Shown: positions 11,866 to 22,889, counted from the stretch's first letter. The stretch: DNA of 64,000 nt from Homarus americanus (GCF_018991925.1 NW_024755055.1:1080922-1144921); one strand, 5' to 3'. Translations and numbers: made by a program. The notes: generated by a model from the letters alone, not told the origin.

Positions 11866-12093
11866 CTTCCTTGTATCCCCCTCCCCCTCCCCCCCTTCCC
11901 TTTTACCTCTTCCTCATCTGTCTCTGTCTATCTTCATTTTCCTCCCTTTTCTCCCTCATTTTGTGTATTTTTTTCTTCTTCCTCTCTTCTCCTCCTCCTC
12001 TCTTTGTTTCTACTTCTTCCTTGTTCTTCTTCCGCCTCCCCCTCACACCCTTCCTCCATTTCTCTACTGTACACACACACACACACACACACA
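11866..12093. repeat. Polypyrimidine tract then short (CA)n
   Basis: C/T-rich 11866-12060 directly after the G-tract array; (CA)n 12070-12093. Confidence 0.85.
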
Positions 12094-12244
12094 GGGGGGT
12101 GTAGTTTAGTGATTACAGGTGAGTTAAGATGACACCTGAGTTTACCTGTTGTACTGTACAGGTGATAATGTGACTTCTGAGTCTTAATTAGCAGACAGGT
12201 GATAATCTAATGACTGATCCTTAAATATCGCCAGGACGCCAGGA
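12094..12244. other. Spacer with repeated ACAGGTGATAA words
   Basis: TACAGGTGA, TACAGGTGATAATGTGACT and ACAGGTGATAATCTAATGACT occur at 12115-12212: three diverged copies of a word of about 25 bp. Confidence 0.5.
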
Positions 12245-13050
12245 AGTTAGCCCGACGGATACACCGATGGACCCGACGGATGCACCCGATGGACCCGACG
12301 GATACATCCAGATGGACCCGACGGATACACCTGACGAACCCGACGGTAAATCCCAATGGACCCGACGGATACATTCCGATGGACCCGACGGACATCCGAT
12401 GGACCCGACGGTAAATCCCGATGAACCCGACGGATAATCCCCGATGGACCTGACGGTAACCTCGATGAACCCGACGGATACACCCCGATGGACCTGACGG
12501 TAAATCCCGATGGACCCGACGGATAACCCGATGAACCCGACGGATACACCCGATGGACCCGACGGATACATCCTGATAAACCCAACGGGTAAACCCTGAT
12601 GGACCCGACGGTAAATCCCGATGGACCCGACGGTAATCCGATGGACCCGACGGATACATCTCTATGGACCCGACTGATACATCCGATGGACCCGACGGTA
12701 AATCCCGATGGACCCGACGGATACACCTCAAATGGACCCGACGGATACACCCCGATGGACCCGACGGTAATCCCGATGGACCTGACGGATAACCGATGGA
12801 CCGACGGATCGATGGACCCGACGGATACATCCCGATGGACCCGACGGTAAATCCCGATGGACCCGACGGTAATCCCGATGGACCCGACGGATACATCCGA
12901 TGGACCTGACGGTAAATCCGATGGACCTGACGGATACACCCCGATGGACCCGACGGTAATCGTGACCCGACGGATACCGTTGGACGAGTGTTGGACGACG
13001 GTAAGTGACCGACGATAATCCGATGGACCGTCGGATAGATGGACCGACGG
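12245..13050. repeat. 23-bp minisatellite
   Basis: About 35 copies of GATGGACCCGACGGATA followed by CATCCC or AATCCC, ending in decayed copies near 13050. Long minus-strand frames (VHRDLPSGPS type) arise from it. Confidence 0.96.
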
Positions 13051-13139
13051 CGTTATCGCAGTTAATTTGGTGTTCTGGGAAAGTTTCGATACGAGGTGAT
13101 AACGTTATCTCAAGGTTATCTCGTGACGTCATACGGCAC

Positions 13140-13345
13140 CCCAGAGATTGTGGGGGAAGAGGGGGAGGAAGGAGGGTTAGGAGGGAAGAAGAGAAGGAAG
13201 GAATGAGGGAGAGATTGTGGGAGGTGGAGAAGGAAGGAAAGAAAGGAAGGAATAGGGGTCAGGAGGGAAAGAAAAGGAGGAGGAGGTATTGAGAAGGCAG
13301 AACGCGGGGGAGGTGGAGGATTGAGAGGGGGAGGAGAAAGAAAAA
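13140..13345. repeat. GGAAGGAGG purine tract
   Basis: Purine-only words over about 200 bp. Confidence 0.85.
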
Positions 13346-13385
13346 CTCAACCTTAACTAGATACTTCCACTTAAGCACCAGTTAG

Positions 13386-13410
13386 ACACACACACACACA
13401 CACACACACA
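13386..13410. repeat. (CA)n
   Basis: Twelve CA units. Confidence 0.95.
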
Positions 13411-13554
13411 AACAAACATTTCACAACACAATTTCACTTTTCCTAGCATGGGACTGACTGAACCACCCCATTGAGACTCCTCCCTCCCCCTACAAAAAAA
13501 CGACTCGGACAAAGTAGATTACCTCACCCATCACCCTCTTCCTCAACAACCCCT

Positions 13555-13740
13555 CTCCCGTTTTCTATGTAATATAATAATCAAATTTTTTAAGGGGTTT
13601 GTAAACAATAATCTTCTCTTAGGTCCAAGTAATCCGGGGTTCCTTTTAGGTCGGTCTTCATACGTTGTGTTAATTGGATTGAGAACTGCTCTAATAATCC
13701 AATTTAGCTGCTGACGTCTCCCTCCCTCCTCCACTACCAG
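13555..13740. promoter_or_regulatory. Unique island with two TAATCC sites and a Fox-like site
   Basis: GTAAACAATAATC (about 13601), TAATCC at 13630-13635 and at 13695-13700, and TTAATTGGATT between. These are Pitx/Otx/Fox-like words in non-repetitive DNA. Chance occurrence is possible. Confidence 0.3.
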
Positions 13741-13995
13741 GTGATTGGTTATGGCTTATGGCTGACAGTAAGGTAACTAAACTTAACTTTATATAGAGGC
13801 CAGTGTAGTTATGGCTGACGGTAGCTGACATTACGGTACATAACCCAACCGTATAGAACCTAGTGTGATTATTGCTGACAGCTGACAGTACACTCTTACA
13901 TTTTTGTAGAAACGACAATAAATTCTTACCTTATGTAGCACTACAATCTCATACAGTACACCTGAAAACCTACAGCAATTTAAGAACATTATTAG
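13741..13995. other. Degenerate tandem with GGCTGACAGTA words
   Basis: GGCTGACAGTAAGGTA, GGCTGACGGTAGCTGA and TTGCTGACAGCTGACAGTA recur every 60 bp or so, with CCAGTGTAGTT/CTAGTGTGATT alongside. Confidence 0.6.
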
Positions 13996-14024
13996 TTTGG
14001 CGAATTTGGCGAGTTTGGCGAATT
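13996..14024. repeat. 9-bp TTTGGCGAA tandem
   Basis: Three adjacent copies TTTGGCGAA/TTTGGCGAG/TTTGGCGAA. The reverse-complement word recurs at 48421-48471. Confidence 0.8.
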
Positions 14025-15126
14025 GTTTCCTCTCTGGTAAATAAAATTGTCTAGCATCAGGTAAATTTAATATCAACGTGGCGTCCCCATAGTGAAGGGT
14101 TTAAGGGAGACAGTATATTAAATTCTCCTTCACTTTATATATTCACTGTCGAGGGTAATTATTTGGTTAAAACACTACACAAAAACTAACCTAATCAACC
14201 TTAACCTAACCTGTCCTAACATTACCTAACCTTACCTTATTTAACCACGAGGAAAAATATATAAAGAATAAACTAAAAATCCTCCACAGATGTACAAAAT
14301 ATCGTAACTTTACCGAAATAACTGAAAAAATAAATAAAATACACACATTTCCCCAACACCATAGAATCGATTATTTTAATACGAAAATAATGACCATTTT
14401 TGTCCATAGAAAATTATCCTAAGTTATTCCTTCTCGTGAGTCAATGACATAATTACAGGTAAAATTTCAGGGCAGTGTACAGGTGTTGTGACGTATAATG
14501 ACCTACCGTATACTTATAATACTTATCAAAATGCTTGTAATTATGTATACTTGAGTCTCTGTAATACTGAGTGGTGTGCATGTATAATATATAAATCACA
14601 GCAATAACGATATAGGCTTCTCCTCCAGTCGCCATCTTAATACCTCGCCACAATGGAGCTTATTTCTCTTTATTTAATGGCCCTCAGCTGCTCGGGGTCA
14701 TTACAGCCATCTACCCCCCACCTATGATCGTAGTCTTCGTAAAGCTTCGAATCACCGACTAAGCTGGCCTGCCGTTCAGTTATAAAAGTAGTAAAAATAA
14801 AGTTACGACTCGTGCACCTGAACGCCATCCGGGTGACATAAGCTGAGGTATTTTAATCTTCAGGTGAAATAGACTTGGATGACAAATACTTTTACCTACA
14901 TAGTTTTATTTCCAGTAAATTTCTATAAGCTCATCCAACTCAGCTAAAAAGTAAAAAATAAACATTTCTAGTGTATTTATATGTGTTTAGATCGGTTATG
15001 ACCATTTCAGTTGGATATTGACCGTTTTTGGTTTTTATCGAATTGTTTTGTTGAGGCGTTTCCCAAAAAAAAATAATGGCTAAACGAATACAAAGTTAAA
15101 AAAAAAACACTGGAAATACATAAACA
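14025..15126. other. AT-rich unique sequence; solo foldback arm at 14850-14885
   Basis: No gene. TTAGG-like words at 14195-14245. At 14851 AATCTTCAGGTGAAATAGAC matches the arm of the foldback family. Confidence 0.5.
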
Positions 15127-15168
15127 TAAACCTAACCTAACCTAACCTAACCTAACCCTGACATAACC
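15127..15168. repeat. Interstitial telomere-type (CCTAA)n
   Basis: ACCTAACCTAACCTAACC over about 30 bp, then decayed units. Confidence 0.85.
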
Positions 15169-16842
15169 TAACTAACTCTCACCATCACTTATTTCTTACC
15201 TAATTGACCTGGTTCTCGTTCTTACACTAATGACACTTTACGGAGGTCAAAACAACACCATTAGATCTAAAAATGTTATAGTTTCTTCATTTGTTCCCCC
15301 AAAAAACTCTTTAATCACCACATAATTGAAGTGACACCCACCGCAGACTTCAATGGTCGGAAATGAATTAGAATTTTGAAATATTAGACCCAAAACATAA
15401 ATATAAGGGGTAATAAAATAGCGGGAGTAAAATAATTAACACTTAATGACTTACCTTAGTTATGATGACCATCTTGTTTCTGCCTGTGATGCCAACTAAA
15501 GATCCTTATTTCGTCCTTAATTCCACCATTATCACTTCCTACATCACAATAGTCACTGAATCACTGTAATTTATGATTATTTTTGCCACGTAAAGTCAGT
15601 TATACGTATCATTTAGTTCAGTTTGAGAGTAAAATGTTAAGAAACTTTCACCTCCACTGGCCATCATGTTCTTCTTCCCTATTGTGGAGCCAAAAATGAG
15701 GTTGGAAATGCGAAACTTGTATTATACTGAGCGATATTAACCAACCTACCCTTTAATATAAACTAAATTATCAAAGAATTATTACGTTGGATTATATGAG
15801 GTTAAGTTTGATTAATCTACTGATAAAAAGGAAAATATAAATTATATTGCAGATGTTACACCCAAAAACACCAACCAGGATTACCAACCGATGATGATGG
15901 TCTTTTACAAAACAATAATGATAATTTTGAGTTAATGTTCTCTATGAATAACCATTTAAGGTGAGACACATCATTCATTTTCATCATGAATAATATACCA
16001 GTTCAGGATCATTTACGTTACTGAATAAATTATATATTTTTTAGAAAGAGCAGGAATACCAACTACCGTACTGTTTACTCGGGTCATATAAATTATTTTT
16101 CTTGTCTGTTTTGAGTATTTTCGTCTATTTTATATCTCTTTAAACTCGAAAATTATAAAATTTTAAATTCTATGTAAATTACAGTTCTATTGGATATACA
16201 CTGCAAAAATGTACGCTAATATGAACCGACTTTAATAAACATCGTCATACAGAGGTTTCTAAAGTTTCTAGAAAACCAAAATCCAATATCTAAATCCTGT
16301 TATTTCTTTACATTTTCTTTATTAATTTCTTCATTAATAATTACATCTAGTTTATAATAATATTTTCATGTAATTAACACAAGTAATTAATATATTACTC
16401 CAAAAGTTAAGACGCTAGACAGACTTATAATTCAGCGGTACAGACTTCACGCAAGGATTCGTAAATGAACCAATTAAATATTATTATAGTTTTTGTTATT
16501 ATGTATTAAATTTGGAGTCAATCAATGGAATCTATCGTAGTTTAAATAATATATCAGTTTCATGTGGTCTTCCCTAATAATTACCAATAGAAAATAATAA
16601 AGTACAAAATATCTCAAATCACTATAGCCTCGTCTGTTTATCAATAATAGTTAAATATATAACTCAGACATCCGTGGCATTATTAGTTTTATAAATAATA
16701 GAATCAATTTAAATATTCCAAATATATATCTCAATTCTACACAACCTTTCATATTTTTTTAGCAATAATAGAATCTAATAGAATACCACAATGCCATATT
16801 CTATTCTCATTTCTTACAATCAAAATAACTAGGCTTGATGGC
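15169..16842. other. AT-rich unique sequence, no gene recognised
   Basis: Longest repeat-free stretch of the window with 16986-17180. No open frame of note on either strand and no family match. GGCCATCATG and GACCATCTTG words are YY1-like but isolated. Confidence 0.6.
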
Positions 16843-16985
16843 TCACCTGAAGAATCTCCAACCCCAGTTTATTTCACCTTGAAGCTTAATAAAAGATTAG
16901 TATAGGATAGGTTAGGTTAAGTTAAGTTATCATTAGGGTGGTTAATACTTCAGGTAAAATAAAACTAGGGAAAAGGCTGGAATTT
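16843..16985. mobile_element. Foldback (palindromic) element, best-preserved copy
   Basis: Left arm CACCTGAAGAATCTCCAACC then CCAGTTTATTTCACC..TGAAG is complementary to right arm CTTCAGGTAAAATAAAACTA..GG then GGAATTTCCTCAGGTAATCC. The centre contains GGTTAGGTTAAGTTAAG. About 143 bp, no coding capacity. Confidence 0.6.
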
Positions 16986-17269
16986 CCTCAGGTAATCCAA
17001 CTTGAAACAACATACAATTTCTTTCCCTCACATAACATAGTTAAGGAAACAGAAAAACCATCTCACGACATCAACATCAAGTTTATTTAAAGTGACTAAA
17101 ATAGCATTAATTAGAGGACGTTCTAGACAATATTTAAGAGTCATCTCAGCATACAAGCAGTTCAGCTATGTACAAAAATAGTAATAGTTATTTTTTTTGG
17201 TGGGGGGGGGAGGAGGGGGGTAGAAATGATGGTGTCAAGTAGAGCGTTCATAATAGTGTGTCTGTCGGC
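16986..17269. other. Unique spacer with a G-run
   Basis: TTTTTTTTGGTGGGGGGGGG at about 17191; otherwise unique. Confidence 0.5.
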
Positions 17270-17600
17270 GGCTTGTACTTGCGTTCTAACCTCCAGTGGG
17301 TGGGGATTTTAGGATTTTGCCATGTGGGGGAATTTTCGGGGATTTTGTTAACATGTGGGGAAGTTTTGGGGGATTTTTAACATGTGGGGAGGAATTTTTG
17401 AGGATTTTTTAACATGTGGGGAAATTTTTTAGGGTTTTTTTTTTTACCCTGTGGGGAATTTTATGGTTTTTTTTAACATGTGGGGAATTTTAGGGATTTT
17501 TTTACCATGTGTGGGGATTTGGGGATTTTGTTTTACCCTGTATGGGAAATCTTAGGGAATTTTTTATCCTACATGGGGAAAAACCAACATTGTTTTTTAG
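17270..17600. repeat. About 30-bp minisatellite, ATGTGGGGAATTTT core
   Basis: Nine or ten copies of CATGTGGGGAA(T)n..GGGATTTTTTTAA with variable T-run length. Confidence 0.9.
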
Positions 17601-17699
17601 AATTTTATGACCGAGTTTAGGGGAATTTTGATCTGTGTTGAAGAATTATTTCCCTATGTAAAGAATGTTTTCCTTTGGGGAAGAATTTTGACCTAGGGT

Positions 17700-18265
17700 G
17701 GGGAAATTTTTTGAACATTAGTGAGGGAAATTTTAAATAATATACCTATTTTTTGAATATATTAGGGAACAATAATGTGTGTTTTAAGACCTGATAGCCA
17801 ATGTTCAAAGTTCATACACATTTTCTGAACATATTTGGGACAATCTATACATTTTTAATACCCAATGTTCAATATCCAAAGTATACATATTTTTATGAAC
17901 AAATTGTCTCATCTTTGGGGTTACTTTTACATGTTTAAATATAGGTGTTCAAAATACCTATTACATGATATAATGGTTATATATTAAACCTGTATTAAGA
18001 TGGTCACATTGTTCATATATTAGAGCTGTGTTAACATGTTCAAATAGGTGTTCAAAATCATTATTATACCACCACATTGTTCACATATTCAGGGTTTAAA
18101 TTTACATGTTTAAATCCCAAGTTCAAAAATGTTCAATAAGTTCACTCGCCCACACACTCCCAAACCTTCTCCTCTAAGATTGTGAAAAAAAAGTCACAAA
18201 AAACAAAAGCTGAGTATCACCCATACACAAAATGTTCAAAATGTTCAAAATGTTATATATACACA
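17700..18265. repeat. Degenerate word block: ATGTTCAAA / ATACC
   Basis: GTTCAAA, TGTTCA and ACATGTTTAAAT recur about twenty times in one orientation, like an old tandem array. Confidence 0.6.
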
Positions 18266-19079
18266 CAATGTTTATATATATACACAATGTTTATATATAA
18301 TACATAAAATTAGTGTATATTGAAAAATAATAATAATAATAGCATTTTTTTTTTAATATCTGAGGAAAGTTGACTATCACAGAAATATTTTTTTACAATT
18401 AGACATTAATATTACAAACACCAGAAATTATAATATGTTCGTAGGCCTATTGGTTCGTACGTATAGGCCTAGTTACTGTGCTTTTTTATATATATGCAAA
18501 AATATCATCAATTCCTCCTCTTTTGGTAACTTTTATCTCACTTTTCACTAACTCACTTTACGTTGTTATAAGTAAAATTCACTTATAATGAGTTAGTTTT
18601 TTATCTAACCTTAAAAACTACGTAATGGATAATATTAACAAACATTTATTTTTGTCTTCTGTTTCTCAATAAAAGTGTTTGTGTTTTGTTAATTAATTAC
18701 TTGTTTGTTTATTTATTTGTTTCAAAATATCTCAACTACAAGACTAGATCGAAAAATTTACCCCAGAAACATAAAAACATTTGCCAGTTTGTTTTTTTTA
18801 AATAGTTTCGTGTTTTTTTTTCTTTCGTATCGTTATATTTTTTTTCTCCTAACTTCTGGAAGACTTGGCATCACTTACGACATATACAAGATACGATTAT
18901 TTACAGTCTTACGAGAATTAGTTCACATTTATAAGAATAATGAATACCCTTTAAAAATTCTGTTACTAAGATGGCTGAGTTTTAAAAGGGTCTATGTCTC
19001 ACCTCCAGCGTGTGGTGTGTGTACATATGTAAGTCCACTGCTTCACTGAGATTGCAAATAATGGCTTTTTTTTCCAGTT
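18266..19079. other. AT-rich unique sequence with short (ATA)n and poly-T
   Basis: TATATATACACAATG duplication at 18255-18300, (AAT)n at 18326-18340. A 114-codon open frame at 18705-19049 is T-rich and unlike any family. Confidence 0.5.
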
Positions 19080-19830
19080 CATTCTTGCGATATATTTTTT
19101 TTCCATTTCTATTGCAGTATGTCTTTTAAATCACACACACAAAAAATCACATCTTTTACACACGAGTTTGGGAGGGGGTTATTTTTAACATTTCTACTGC
19201 AATAGTTTTAAATAAAACCAATCACATATTTTGCTATATTTTCCATTTACATCAACGATATCGGTTCTTTAGGCCCAACTAATCGCCATAACCACCTCTT
19301 ACGATATTCTTGCGATATTGGTTATTTACATCAACTGCAATGAGTCTGTGATTTAAAATGACAATAAATCACTTGCTTTCACTAAAAATATTGCGACATT
19401 TCACACATACACACTGCATAAGCCTCTGCGACATCTTTTTGCAGTTTCTATCTCTTGCGACATTTATAAACACCAAAACAATGAGCCTTGGACACTGTAA
19501 ACCACGAAAAATTACATCTCTTGCGACATCTCTCACTTACACCCGTTTCTGTGGGGGTTTTAGACACGGAGATCGCAAGAAATGTTCGCCCTCACTACAA
19601 GAAGTATATGGGTCACACTTTTGTCTCTGAGTCACTTGGAGTTTTGTTTTCTACTCGTCAAGCGATATTTTTTTGGTGTATATCCCAATTCAGTCTTCTT
19701 TAAATATTTCCACTACATTATAACTTCGTAGAGATCGCAAACACATCACATAACTTTCCCGACAGCAATATCTCAACCAACACAACGTGGATATCGTGAT
19801 CGTCTGTAATTCTCTGATATCGCAAAATAA
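19080..19830. repeat. Ancient degenerate tandem with CTCTTGCGACAT core
   Basis: TTGCGATAT/TTGCGACAT at about 19086, 19309, 19391, 19427, 19454 and 19521, with TTACATCAACTGCAATGAG-like and AAATCACATC pieces between. Period of roughly 65-110 bp, strongly diverged. Confidence 0.55.
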
Positions 19831-19920
19831 TAAAAAAAAATTTCACTCGTAAAACATAAGCCATATTGTTGAAGTCTTTCACAGACGACATCACCACCTC
19901 GGTTTACCAGGAAGTCAAGA

Positions 19921-20500
19921 CGGCAAATGGAGCAACCTCAAGTGATGTCATTTCGAGTCCTCATTCTTGATCCTGAGAGTGACATCAAGAGAAATGACAT
20001 CAGGTTCCTCAATTCGCTGTGGAAACCATATCAGGAAGCCCTTTGGTCTGCCTGTAGAAGGGACAACCTCAAGGCTCTGTTCTTGGCCCTAGTCTTGCTC
20101 TCAGGGTTAGGTCCTTTGGTTAGCCATTTCAGGATCTCAAGGGTCGAATCCTGGATTTGGTCGAATGGCTCTCTGGGTCGAGTCCTTTGGCTGAGTGTCG
20201 AATGCCTCACAGGGGTCGGGTCCTTTATCTGGGTGTCGAATGGCTCTCTGGGTCAATTGCTGGGTGTCGAATGCCTCACAGTCGTCAGATCCTCTGGCTG
20301 GGTGTCGAATGGCTCTCCGGATCGAATTTGGCTGGGTGTCGAATATCACACAAGGGTCGAATTCCTTCATGTGCCCGTCGACAGCAATCTCAAAGTGAAC
20401 ACACAGATCAACCTATGCTATATACATCTGGCTGGAGGGATACATCCACTCATCCCGGGTATATCGAGAAGGTATACTGAGTTTTGAGTATACTGGTTAT
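19921..20500. repeat. Minisatellite of about 55-60 bp in GGGTGTCGAATGGCTC words
   Basis: GTCGAATGGCTCTC(T/C)GG and GTCGAATGCCTCACA alternate from 20140 to 20360; 19927-20140 looks like older copies (AGGTCC, CTCAGGG). The 186-codon frame here lacks any domain and I do not call it a gene. Confidence 0.75.
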
Positions 20501-20516
20501 ACTGTCACGCTTACAA

Positions 20517-20700
20517 AACAAGAGGAAAGGGTTACAAGCCTCTGATAAACGCTAAACTCCTCCGTTATATTACCTGTTGATAAAAAAAAAATAAAGTGGG
20601 GAAGAGAAAGGATGAGGAAGGAGGATAGGAGAGTGGAGGAAGAGGGTTACAAGCCTCTGATAAACACAACTCTCCCCTTCTTACCTGTGGACTCCATCAT
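20517..20700. repeat. Direct duplication, 120-bp step
   Basis: GGGTTACAAGCCTCTGATAA at 20528 and again at 20645, flanked by similar AGAGGA and TTACCTGT(T/G)GA. Confidence 0.85.
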
Positions 20701-20861
20701 AGGGTAAGTATTCAGTGTGGATTGTGTCTGTCCTCACTAATCACCCCTGAAGAATAATTACCAAACTTGTATTTAAAAGCGACTTGGTGATCTGCTCCTG
20801 TCACTGTGTAAGTTTGTCATCTGTAGTTAACTTAAGATATTTCAAGTTGTTTTGTAAGAGT

Positions 20862-21200
20862 CTGTTTTATTGGGTGTTTATTGGAGTGTTTTATTGAGTG
20901 TGTTTTTATTGGGTGTGTTTTTATTGGGTGTAGTGTTTTATTGAGTGTGTTTTATTGGGTGTGTTTTATTGGGTGTGTTTTTATTGAGTGTGTTTATTGA
21001 GTGTGTTTTATTAGAGTGTGTTTTGTTAGTGTGTTTTATGGTTGTTTATTGAGTGTGTTTTATTAGTGTGTTTTATTGGGTGTGTTTTATTGGGTGTGTT
21101 TATTGGGTGTTTGTTAGGTGTTTTATTGGGTGTGTTTTATTGAGTGTGTTTTATTGGGTGTATTTTATTGGGTGTTTTATTGGGTGTGTTTTATTGAGTC
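20862..21200 (-). terminator. Tandem array containing about 22 AATAAA hexamers on the Pitx transcript strand
   Basis: Plus strand repeats TTTTATTGGGTGTG with variants (14-18 bp, some with TTTATTGAG), so the minus strand carries CCAATAAAA again and again. By eye there is no AATAAA or ATTAAA between the Pitx stop (22890) and the first array copy (21195-21190), giving a 3' UTR near 1.7 kb if used. Against it: transcript sequence downstream of each hexamer is CA-rich rather than GU-rich. Confidence 0.4.
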
Positions 21201-21584
21201 AGTTCCCTTACGTCTGTTCTGTTCCGTCACTGACTGGGGTTAAAATACCTACCACAGTCTTCTGGTAACTGGTGATTAGTTAACAATTTGATACATTATT
21301 ATGGTATCAATTATAAGACATCACAATCGTCAGAGATACAATTCAGGAAACACACCATCACTATCCAATCAAACATTCTCACTATTGTTTCTCACTACCT
21401 ATTCTTGGACTCACGTGACGAAGCATTGTGACGTTTGGATCATTTTTCCTTAATAGTCTATCCAATTTAAACGCTATAGACTGATAAGAGGGACATAAAA
21501 ATCTGAAAATTATAGCCAATTTCTTCGTTGCTAATTTGTATCATGGAAAAAAATAGGTGTCAATAATTATGAATGTTTTCTTTA
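21201..21584. other. Unique AT-rich spacer (presumed 3' flank or 3' UTR of Pitx)
   Basis: No repeat or gene recognised. Confidence 0.5.
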
Positions 21585-21735
21585 TGGATTTTTTTGGACA
21601 AAACTGATTATCGTGTCATTTTTCGTAAATTTTCTTGGACAAAACTGATTTTCGTATCATGTTTTGTAATTTTTCATGGACAAAACTGATTTTCGTGTTA
21701 TGTTTCGTATTTTTTCTCGTATTTAAACTGATTTC
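21585..21735. repeat. 41-bp tandem repeat, about 3.5 copies
   Basis: TGGACAAAACTGATT recurs at 21595, 21636 and 21677 with TCGTGTCATGTTTCGTA between, then a partial copy. Confidence 0.85.
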
Positions 21736-21904
21736 TGCAAGTCAAATTGTATAAATAACGAGACTTTTCTTATATAATACACACACTTCACGTTGTTGTC
21801 TGGGTGACGCCCTTCCTTCGTCCTCCCGAAGGTGACGCAAGCGAAGTACTCAGAGCGAGCTGTCCACACAACCACAAGGTGCCGTTAGGCTTTACAATTC
21901 ATTA
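21736..21904. other. Unique, locally GC-rich spacer
   Basis: GGTGACGC occurs twice (about 21803 and 21831). Nothing else supported. Confidence 0.4.
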
Positions 21905-22345
21905 CCTGTTGTGGAGCTCTGTAGGTTGTGGTGCTCTGTAGGTTGTGATGCTCTGTAGGTTGTGGTGCTCTGTAGGTTGTGGAGCCTTGTAGGTTGTGGA
22001 TGCTCTGTAGGTTGTGGTGCTCTGTAGGTTGTGGGGCCTTGTCGGTTTGTGGAGCTCTGTAGGTTGTGCAGCTCTGTAAGTTGTGGATCCTTGTAGGTTG
22101 TGGTGCTCTGTAGGTTGTGGAGCTCTGTAGGTTGTGGAGCTCTGTTGGTTGTGGAGCTCTGTAGGTTGTGATGCTCTGTAGGTTGTGCAGCTCTGTAGGT
22201 TGTGCAGCCATGTGGGTTTGCAGCCCTGTAGGTTGTGGATCCTTGTAGGTTGTGGTGCTCTGTAGGTTGTGGAGCTCTGTAGGTTGTGGAGCTCTGTAGG
22301 ATGTGGAGCTCTGTAGGTTGTGCAGCTCTGTAGGTTGTGTAGTTC
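21905..22345. repeat. 17-bp minisatellite
   Basis: About 25 copies of TGTGGAGCTCTGTAGGT with GAG/GTG/CAG/GAT alternation at one spot. Falls inside the presumed Pitx 3' UTR. Long open frames on the minus strand (PTELHNLQS repeats) are only its translation. Confidence 0.92.
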
Positions 22346-22594
22346 AGGCGGTTGTAGAGCTCTGTACCTTGTTGTACCTTGAGAACCTGACCTCCTGTCC
22401 ATTACCCACTCTACACCGACGATAGTCCGGATAAGCGAGAGTTATCCGGGAGTTTGTTGACTATTGGAGTCCGGTTACGGTAGGGTCATCCCGTATGCTA
22501 TTTAAGACGGGAAGTATCCGACCGTCACAGATGAATCCGTGTATGAAGGAGTTATCCGGAAGTTTTAGGCAAAGAATTCAGGATGCGACGGGTT
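22346..22594. other. Mostly unique spacer in the presumed 3' UTR
   Basis: Contains several TTATCCGG words at 22420-22560, possibly a decayed relative of the adjacent GGATAAC array. No gene seen. Confidence 0.5.
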
Positions 22595-22876
22595 GGATAA
22601 GACTGTCTCATGGATAACAGACTGTCTCGTGGATAACAGACTGTCTTACGGATAACAGACTCTCGTGGATAACAGACTGTCTCGTGGATAACAGACTGTC
22701 TCATGGATAACAGACTGTCTCCCGGATAACAGACTGTCTCATGGATAACAGACTATCTCACGGATAACAGACTGTCTCCCGGATAACAGACTCTCGTGGA
22801 TAACAGACTGTCTCCCGGATAACAGACTGTCTCCCGGATAACAGACTGTCTCACGGATAACAGACTGTCTACCGGA
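22595..22876. repeat. 19-bp minisatellite abutting the Pitx stop codon
   Basis: About 15 copies of a unit with core GGATAACAGACTGTCTC, varying at the C/T/A-tG positions between copies. It ends about 15 bp from the TAA stop, so it lies in the start of the presumed 3' UTR. Confidence 0.9.
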
Positions 22877-22889
22877 TCTCTCTGGGTTC

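Noticed and set aside
12207..12939. Two 229-230-codon minus-strand frames with GPSG-type repeats
   Set aside because: Product of the 23-bp array; overlapping frames give similar repeat peptides, so no reading frame is selected.
14025..16842. tRNA or other structured RNA genes in the unique AT-rich region
   Set aside because: No A/B box pair or cloverleaf found by eye; a covariance-model search would be decisive.
18705..19049. 114-codon plus-strand frame as a gene
   Set aside because: T-rich composition, no domain and no neighbouring gene context.
19927..20487. 186-codon plus-strand frame as a gene
   Set aside because: Lies on a minisatellite with GTCGAATGGCTC words; no start context, domain or splice support.
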